Of a stretch of 6,495 bases of DNA, positions 1-4,777 are shown one piece after another. Below the pieces are notes generated by a model. It was not told where the DNA came from. It did not search any database and saw only the letters and a list, made by a program, of their open reading frames with translations. The stretch lies in contig CALVUW010000066.1 in the NCBI GenBank assembly GCA_944363695.1, forward strand, positions 1 to 6,495, given 5' to 3'. Positions within the stretch are counted from its first letter, which is position 1; each line of letters begins with the position of its first letter. Both the position numbers and the translations under genes were made by a program. Source of the stretch: an uncultured Bacilli bacterium (GTDB lineage: Bacteria; Bacillota_I; Bacilli_A; RF39; UBA660).

Positions 1-191
1 ATAATGAAAAATATCAATTGATCGAATATCTTAGTATTAAAAAGATAGAAGCAGATGATAGAAAGAAAGAATTCGACAAATTAGTAGCAGAAACTAAGAA
101 AATAGGGCAGGAGTTAGAAAATATCGTTAATAGTAAAAGTTGGAAACTAACGAGGCCACTACGAAAACTTACAGAAAAAAAACAGAAATAA
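1..191 (+). CDS. C-terminal end of a polysaccharide-cluster protein (probable glycosyltransferase or methyltransferase/glycosyltransferase), 5' partial
   Basis: The frame is open from base 3 and ends at TAA 189-191, giving 62 visible residues; the start lies outside the window. The first ~45 residues are rich in Lys and Glu with hydrophobics at heptad-like spacing, so a coiled coil is likely. They are followed by SWKLTRPLRKL (visible residues 46-56) and a basic tail. A coiled coil followed by S-W-[KR]-L/I-T-x-P-L-R is a recurrent tail of glycosyltransferases and methyltransferase fusions in O-antigen and cell-wall polysaccharide clusters; this is family knowledge. The basic tail may hold the protein to the inner membrane face (inference). 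The catalytic part is not visible, so the enzymatic activity cannot be named. The stop is 59 bases before the next start, the largest gap in the window. Confidence 0.75.
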   Translation, partial: NEKYQLIEYLSIKKIEADDRKKEFDKLVAETKKIGQELENIVNSKSWKLTRPLRKLTEKKQK

Positions 192-195
192 AGGT

Positions 196-212
196 AACTT
201 TGTCAACTTTGT
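196..212 (+). repeat. Short tandem direct repeat AACTTTGT overlapping the -35 region
   Basis: AACTTTGT occurs at 196-203 and again at 205-212, separated by one C. Its TTTGT core recurs a third time at 218-222, so three TTTGT copies sit at spacings of 9 and 10 bases, close to one helical turn, across the -35 and spacer of the promoter. Direct repeats at about one turn can bind a regulator on one DNA face, but in AT-rich DNA this could be chance. No known operator is recognised. Confidence 0.4.
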
Positions 213-230
213 TTGCATTTGTGCTATAAT
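200..230 (+). promoter_or_regulatory. Probable sigma-A promoter with extended -10
   Basis: A perfect TATAAT lies at 225-230, preceded by TG at 222-223 (TGCTATAAT), the extended -10 pattern. The best -35 match is TTGTCA at 200-205 (five of six to TTGACA), but the spacer is 19 bases, longer than the usual 17; the extended -10 may compensate. A start of transcription near 236-238 is expected, only about 13-15 bases before the ATG at 251. It would drive the ABC exporter gene and everything downstream. Identified by consensus only. Confidence 0.68.
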
Positions 231-240
231 AGTAACTACA

Positions 241-247
241 AGGAGGG
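241..247 (+). promoter_or_regulatory. Strong ribosome binding site with short spacing, ABC ATPase gene
   Basis: AGGAGGG at 241-247 nearly matches the full anti-Shine-Dalgarno complement. From the end of AGGAGG to the ATG at 251 there are only 4 bases, shorter than the usual 5-9. With the predicted transcription start at ~237 the whole leader would be little more than this ribosome site. It fixes ATG 251 as the start, since no other in-frame ATG with a comparable site lies nearby. Confidence 0.8.
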
Positions 248-250
248 TAT

Positions 251-994
251 ATGAAAAAACAGACAACAGAATATTCCATTATTGTTGATAATGTGTATAA
301 AAAATTTAAATTGGTCTATGATAAGCCTTTTACTTTAAAAGAAAGACTTGTTTTTTGGAATAAAACAAAAGTGGGTTATCATGAAGTATTAAAAGGTATT
401 AATTTAAAAATCAAAAAAGGAGAAACCGTCGCTTTAATTGGGGTTAATGGTAGTGGTAAGAGTACATTATTAAAGTTAATGACTAAAATAATTTATCCAA
501 CGAGTGGCAAGATTACTACGAATGGTAAATTAACTTCCTTACTAGAATTGGGCGCTGGTTTTCATCCGGATTTTACAGGGCGTGAGAATATTTATTTTAA
601 CGCTTCTATTTTTGGGCTTACGGCAGCAGAAATAGATGCCCGTGTGCAAGATATTATTGATTTTTCGGAATTAGGAGAATTTATTGAAGCACCCGTTAGA
701 ACTTATTCGTCTGGTATGTATATGCGTCTTGCCTTTTCTGTTGCGATCAACGTCGATGCTGAAATTTTACTAATCGATGAAATTTTAGCAGTAGGAGATC
801 AACATTTCCAGGATAAATGTTTTGCTAAATTACAGGAACTTAAGAAAAGTGACAAAACGATTGTCATTGTCAGCCATAGTTTGAATTCTATTAAAAAATT
901 ATGTGACCGGGCCGTTTGGCTACATGAAGGACAGATACGGGAAGATGGTCAAACAAATAAGGTCATTGAAGATTATTTGAAGGTGTGTGGTTAA
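251..994 (+). CDS. Polysaccharide/teichoic acid ABC exporter, ATP-binding subunit (Wzt/TagH/RgpD type, short form)
   Basis: Cytoplasmic ATPase of 247 residues that powers export of a lipid-linked polysaccharide with the permease encoded next. Walker A is GVNGSGKST (64-72). The segment LLELGAGFHPDFTGREN (97-113) is the Q-loop region characteristic of Wzt/TagH/KpsT-type ATPases. The ABC signature is the variant SSGMY (153-157), Walker B is ILLIDE (172-177), the D-loop is near AVGD (180-183) and the switch His is H209. All catalytic elements are intact. The protein ends about 35 residues after H209, so it lacks the C-terminal extension seen in TagH, in RgpD and in Wzt proteins that recognise a modified chain end. 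It resembles the short Wzt forms. The start has a strong AGGAGG site and its own promoter. The stop lies one base before the permease start. Substrate identity is inferred from family and neighbours; TagH, RgpD and Wzt names would all fit, so no symbol is given. Confidence 0.93.
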   Translation: MKKQTTEYSIIVDNVYKKFKLVYDKPFTLKERLVFWNKTKVGYHEVLKGINLKIKKGETVALIGVNGSGKSTLLKLMTKIIYPTSGKITTNGKLTSLLELGAGFHPDFTGRENIYFNASIFGLTAAEIDARVQDIIDFSELGEFIEAPVRTYSSGMYMRLAFSVAINVDAEILLIDEILAVGDQHFQDKCFAKLQELKKSDKTIVIVSHSLNSIKKLCDRAVWLHEGQIREDGQTNKVIEDYLKVCG

Positions 995-995
995 T

Positions 996-1763
996 ATGTT
1001 GAAGGAATTATATCAGTACCGACAATTATTAAAAAGTAATGTTCGAAAGGAAATACGTGGTAAATACAAAGGTTCTTTTCTAGGCGTACTTTGGTCATTT
1101 GTAAATCCCTTATTAATGACTTTAGTATATGCTATTGTCTTTCCTTTCTTGTTAAAAAGTAGTCAACCACATTACACGACCTTTATCGTCATTGCCGTAT
1201 TACCTTGGACGTGGTTTACGACCACAATTTCCCAAGGAACTTCGACGATTTTAGCCAATGGTGGTATCATAAAAAAAGTGTATTTTCCACGAGAAATCTT
1301 ACCGATATCAGTTGTAACCAGTGGTTTAGTTAACTTTTTAATATCTTGTTTAATTATTGCTATTTTCTTAATTTGTAGTGGTATCGGCTTTAGTCCTTAT
1401 TTAGTATTTTTACCAATCGTTATTATTCTACAATACATGTTTCAGCTTGGTTTAATTTTAATTACCAGTGCGATTAACGTATATGTTCGTGATGCGGAAT
1501 ATATCATTAATTTCTTTGTGTCTATGTTATTTTATGCTACACCAGTTTTGTATTCTATGAGTATGTTCCCTGGTTGGGTTCAAAAAATCTTACGTCTTAA
1601 TCCGATGACTACCATTATTGAAAGCTATCGAAATATTTTCTATTATCAAACCGCACCAGACTTTATGATGTTAGGATTTGTATTTATCGTGAGTATAGTT
1701 GTGTTATGGTTAGGATTTGTTATCTTTAAGAAACTAGAGAAAGGTTTTGCTGAGGAATTATAA
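996..1763 (+). CDS. Polysaccharide ABC exporter, permease subunit (ABC-2 type; Wzm/TagG/RgpC family)
   Basis: Integral membrane protein of 255 residues forming the channel for the lipid-linked glycan. The N-terminus (LYQYRQLLKS, then RGKYKGSFLGVLWSFVNPLL at 21-40) is the amphipathic start plus first helix typical of this family. About six membrane segments can be seen near 29-52, 61-80, 104-128, 136-160, 169-188 and 224-245, with the conserved N-V-x-V-R-D (161-166) before the fifth helix and LNPMT (201-205) in the loop before the last. I chose ATG 996 over an in-frame GTG at 987. ATG 996 has AAGGTG (980-985) ten bases upstream and begins MLKELYQYR as relatives do, whereas GTG 987 would sit directly on that site. 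The start is one base after the ATPase stop and the stop overlaps the next ATG, so translation is probably coupled. The length is normal for the family. Confidence 0.92.
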   Translation: MLKELYQYRQLLKSNVRKEIRGKYKGSFLGVLWSFVNPLLMTLVYAIVFPFLLKSSQPHYTTFIVIAVLPWTWFTTTISQGTSTILANGGIIKKVYFPREILPISVVTSGLVNFLISCLIIAIFLICSGIGFSPYLVFLPIVIILQYMFQLGLILITSAINVYVRDAEYIINFFVSMLFYATPVLYSMSMFPGWVQKILRLNPMTTIIESYRNIFYYQTAPDFMMLGFVFIVSIVVLWLGFVIFKKLEKGFAEEL

Positions 1764-2608
1764 TGAAACATATTAAAATAGCAGGGGCAGTAGTACTGTA
1801 TCAACCCACAGATGAGGATATTGCTAATATTTCATCCTATATAAAAGATATTGACCATCTATATGTTATGGATAATTCAACTAATGAGAATATAAAACGC
1901 TTACCCAAAAGTAAAAAAATAGAATACATATTTAATCATCAAAATCTAGGTATTGCAGCGCCTTTAAATCTAGCTGCTCAAAAAGCAAGAGAAGCCGGTT
2001 ATACGTGGCTATTAACGATGGATCAGGATACATTTTTTCCATCGGGAATTTTAGCAACAATGAAAGAAAGAATTGCTACGATGGATACAGAAGATATTGG
2101 TATTGTTACTCCTTGGCATAAAACAAGGCTGAAAGTGGAGAAACCAAAGGAATCGATTTCTTATCCGTTAGATGTGATGACTTCGGGAAATTTAGTAAAT
2201 CTAGCGATTCACGAAAAAATAGGTGGTTTTAAAGAGTGGTTATTTATCGATGGTGTTGATATTGAATATTGTTTGAATTTGCGTAAACATGGTTATCGGA
2301 TTATGCGCTTTAATGATTTAGAGATTGATCATAATTTAGGAGATATCTTTTATCGGAATTTCTTTGGTAAAGAGCTATTAGTAACAAATCATCGGGCCAT
2401 GCGTCGGTATTATCAAGCACGTAATTACCGTTATATTCGGGATATGTATTTAGAAGTGGATGAAGAATTCTGTCGGCGATTAGTCAAGTTCAAATCTATT
2501 TTATTAGCTATTTTATTATATGAAAAACAAAAATTTGCTAAAATAAAAGCCTATTATCATGGCTATCGCGATTATAAACAGGGAAAGAGAGGAAGAAGTT
2601 ATGAGTAA
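1763..2608 (+). CDS. GT2 family glycosyltransferase, probable rhamnosyltransferase (RfbF-like)
   Basis: Cytoplasmic GT-A enzyme of 281 residues transferring a sugar from a nucleotide donor to the growing polysaccharide. It begins with a beta strand and AVVLYQP (9-15). YVMDNST (34-40) and NLGIAAPLN (61-69) are the nucleotide-binding part. MDQDT (86-90) carries the metal-binding D87-x-D89, and TSGNLV (140-145) plus FIDGVDIEYC (161-170) supply the acceptor/catalytic region, with D163, D166 and E168 as candidate residues. H190 in IDHNLGD and the RRYYQARNY segment (214-222) match the pattern I know from dTDP-L-rhamnose-dependent rhamnosyltransferases. The sugar is therefore an inference from family resemblance and could be wrong. 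The C-terminal ~40 residues are basic and aromatic with a hydrophobic stretch (SILLAILLY), suggesting peripheral membrane binding. ATG 1763 overlaps the permease stop by one base (TAATG), with GAGG at 1752-1755 as ribosome site. The end overlaps the next gene by 8 bases. Confidence 0.88.
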   Translation: MKHIKIAGAVVLYQPTDEDIANISSYIKDIDHLYVMDNSTNENIKRLPKSKKIEYIFNHQNLGIAAPLNLAAQKAREAGYTWLLTMDQDTFFPSGILATMKERIATMDTEDIGIVTPWHKTRLKVEKPKESISYPLDVMTSGNLVNLAIHEKIGGFKEWLFIDGVDIEYCLNLRKHGYRIMRFNDLEIDHNLGDIFYRNFFGKELLVTNHRAMRRYYQARNYRYIRDMYLEVDEEFCRRLVKFKSILLAILLYEKQKFAKIKAYYHGYRDYKQGKRGRSYE

Positions 2609-4763
2609 AATAAAACACTTAGCTGAAAGGACATCAGAAACACTGAAAAATGAAGGGATTAAATCATTTGGGAGAAAATCGATTAATTATATTAAATTAC
2701 GAACGATAGCCCGTCCTAAAATTACCCGTATTTACGGAGATGTATTATTTATTAATGGTTGCACTTTGCCCCATCCGACACGATATCGTGTCGATCATCA
2801 GATTGAACAATTATTAGCATCAGGAATGGCTGCTACTAGAATAGATTATGATAAATTAACCTTGGACTTAATGAAATATTATCGTTGTTTTGTTTTTTAT
2901 CGCTGTCCGATTACGGATACCGTTAAACAATTTATCGAATTAGCTAAATCATATAATAAGGTTGTTTTCTTTGATATTGATGATTTAGTGATTGATAAAA
3001 AGTACACTGATACCATTGCTTATGTGAAAAGTATGAATCAGGATGATAAGAGAATCTATGATGATGGTGTAGAACGAATGCAAGCAACCCTAAAATTGTG
3101 TGATTATGCTATTACGACAACGGAACGCTTGCAACAAGAATTACAACATTATACAAAGGAAGTCTATATTAATCGTAATGTTGCTAGTGAGAGAATGACG
3201 GAGTTATCTCTAAGAGCAATTGCAGAAAAAAAACCTCATGATGATGTGGTATTAGGATACTTGTCAGGTAGTATTACTCATAATCCTGATGTAGAACTAA
3301 TTAAACCAGTTTTAATTCGATTAATGAGAAAATATGATTTCTTAAAACTAAAATTAATTGGTGAGATATCAATTCCAGATGAGTTCAAAGAATTTCAAGA
3401 TCGTATTGTCTTTGCACCGTTTATGTCATGGGAAAATCTTCCGAAGGTCATTGCTTCTTTAGATATCAATCTAGCTCCACTAGAAAAAAGTATTTTTAAT
3501 GAAGCGAAAAGTGAAAATAAATGGGTAGAAGCAGCTCTTTGTCAAGTTGTAACAGTTGCTAGTGATATTGGTGCTTTTCATACCATGATTCATAATAGAG
3601 AAGATGGTTTCTTATGTAAAAATGAGAAAGATTGGGAAAGTGTTTTAACGGAGTTAATTGAAAATAAAACCTTACGGGAACAAGTCGCTAGTAATGCATA
3701 TCAACGTATTATTAAGAACCATATAACCACTTATTCCGGTCATGGACTTGCTAAATTTATTCAAAGTAAATTAGCTAGAAATATTGCCTTTATTTTACCA
3801 ACAACTAACATTAGTGGCGGTGTAAACGTTATTATTCGCCATATTAGTATGTTACGAAAACATGGCTATGATGTCTTTGTTATTAATATGGATAATAATG
3901 ATACTGATATTGATAGTAAATGGGGCATTGTTCCGGTTATTAAAAAGCATAAGATGAAAGTATCTGGCCATGTTGATACAATGGTTGCCTCTTTATGGTC
4001 GACACTAGATTATGCAAAGAAAAGTCCGAATGTTTCTAGGAGAATGTATATTGTTCAAAATTATGAAACTGATTTTGCTAGTTTTGGGAAATATATGCGC
4101 ATTGAAGCGAATGCTACTTATGAAGATGTAACGGGGGTTAAATACATAACCATTTCTAAATGGTGCCAAAATTGGTTACAAGATCGTTTTGAAAAAGAAG
4201 TTACCTATGCACCAAATGGTATTGATCTAAAACAGTTTGAATTCAAAAAACGTGATTTTAAAGGAAAAATTAAGATCTTAATTGAAGGAAATAGTGACGA
4301 TTATTATAAAAATGTCGATGAAAGTTTTAAAATCGTGGAGAAACTAGATAAAGAAAAATATGAGATTCAATTCTTATCGTATCAAGGGGAACCTAAGAAA
4401 TGGTATTATGTTGATAAATTCATGCATAAAGTCCCATATGCTGAGGTAGGTAAAGTATATCAAGATGCTGATATTTTAATCAAATCTAGTATATTAGAAA
4501 GTTTTTCTTATCCACCTCTTGAAATGATGGCAACTGGTGGCTTAGTAGTGGTTGCACCAAATGGCGGTAATGTAGAATATATTAAAGACCAAGAGAACTG
4601 TTTATTCTATGAACCAGGTAATATTGATGATGCAGTAGCGAAAATAGAACAATTAGCTAGTGATAAAAAATTACGTGATAAGCTAATCAAAGGTGGCCAA
4701 GCTACGGCAAAAGCCCGGGAATGGTCAGCAGTAGAGAAAGATATTATTAATTTATATAAATAG
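2601..4763 (+). CDS. Double-module glycosyltransferase: two tandem GT-B domains (second WsaF/GT4-like)
   Basis: A 720-residue, probably cytoplasmic and membrane-associated enzyme. After a basic amphipathic lead (1-45), module 1 spans about 47-390. It has HPTRYRVDHQ (58-67), a strand ending FFDIDDLV (123-130), then LGYLSGS (218-224) opening the second Rossmann half. FNEAKSENKWVEAALCQVV (299-317) is its donor-site region, with E310. Module 2 begins at NIAFILP (394-400) with TNISGGVNV (402-410), then YIVQNYE (483-489), APNGID (537-542) and ESFSYPPLEMMATGG (633-647). In that last segment E633 and E641 form the EX7E pair typical of retaining GT4 enzymes. The YIVQNYE and SYPPLEM pattern resembles WsaF rhamnosyltransferase. 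Two complete modules suggest addition of two different residues or linkages; the donor sugars are not readable from sequence. ATG 2601 is chosen over ATG 2559 because AGAGG (2588-2592) sits 8 bases upstream and the overlap with the previous gene drops from 50 to 8 bases. No internal frameshift or stop was seen. Confidence 0.87.
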   Translation: MSKIKHLAERTSETLKNEGIKSFGRKSINYIKLRTIARPKITRIYGDVLFINGCTLPHPTRYRVDHQIEQLLASGMAATRIDYDKLTLDLMKYYRCFVFYRCPITDTVKQFIELAKSYNKVVFFDIDDLVIDKKYTDTIAYVKSMNQDDKRIYDDGVERMQATLKLCDYAITTTERLQQELQHYTKEVYINRNVASERMTELSLRAIAEKKPHDDVVLGYLSGSITHNPDVELIKPVLIRLMRKYDFLKLKLIGEISIPDEFKEFQDRIVFAPFMSWENLPKVIASLDINLAPLEKSIFNEAKSENKWVEAALCQVVTVASDIGAFHTMIHNREDGFLCKNEKDWESVLTELIENKTLREQVASNAYQRIIKNHITTYSGHGLAKFIQSKLARNIAFILPTTNISGGVNVIIRHISMLRKHGYDVFVINMDNNDTDIDSKWGIVPVIKKHKMKVSGHVDTMVASLWSTLDYAKKSPNVSRRMYIVQNYETDFASFGKYMRIEANATYEDVTGVKYITISKWCQNWLQDRFEKEVTYAPNGIDLKQFEFKKRDFKGKIKILIEGNSDDYYKNVDESFKIVEKLDKEKYEIQFLSYQGEPKKWYYVDKFMHKVPYAEVGKVYQDADILIKSSILESFSYPPLEMMATGGLVVVAPNGGNVEYIKDQENCLFYEPGNIDDAVAKIEQLASDKKLRDKLIKGGQATAKAREWSAVEKDIINLYK
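2776..2793. repeat. Perfect 18-base palindrome inside the double-glycosyltransferase gene
   Basis: CGACACGAT is followed directly by its exact reverse complement ATCGTGTCG. In RNA it can form a 7-base-pair GC-containing stem closed by an AUAU loop. It lies about 175 bases into the gene and encodes the TRYRV part of a conserved motif (residues 60-64), so the protein sequence may account for it. It is noticeably GC-richer than its surroundings. No role is known; it is not followed by a T run, so it is not a terminator. Confidence 0.9.
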
Positions 4764-4777
4764 AAGTGGGTCATTAT

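Noticed and set aside
175..182. Run of eight A near the end of the upstream gene as a programmed frameshift site
   Set aside because: A -1 slip adds only about 15 codons to a stop at 227-229 with no recognisable sequence, and a +1 slip gives nothing recognisable either. The in-frame end SWKLTRPLRKL plus basic tail looks natural.
192..240. Intrinsic terminator between the upstream gene and the ABC ATPase gene
   Set aside because: Only a weak 7-base TTGTCAA symmetry is present, with no GC-rich stem and no T run after a stem. The gap reads as a promoter.
760..790. Repeated GAAATTTTA in the ATPase gene
   Set aside because: It encodes EIL twice within the conserved Walker B region (EILLIDEILA); the protein motif explains it.
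987..995. GTG 987 as the permease start
   Set aside because: The AAGGTG ribosome site would end one base before it; ATG 996 has workable spacing and gives the family-typical N-terminus.
2559..2600. ATG 2559 as the double-GT start
   Set aside because: It would add 14 residues unlike the family and overlap the previous gene by 50 bases; ATG 2601 has a proper ribosome site 8 bases upstream.
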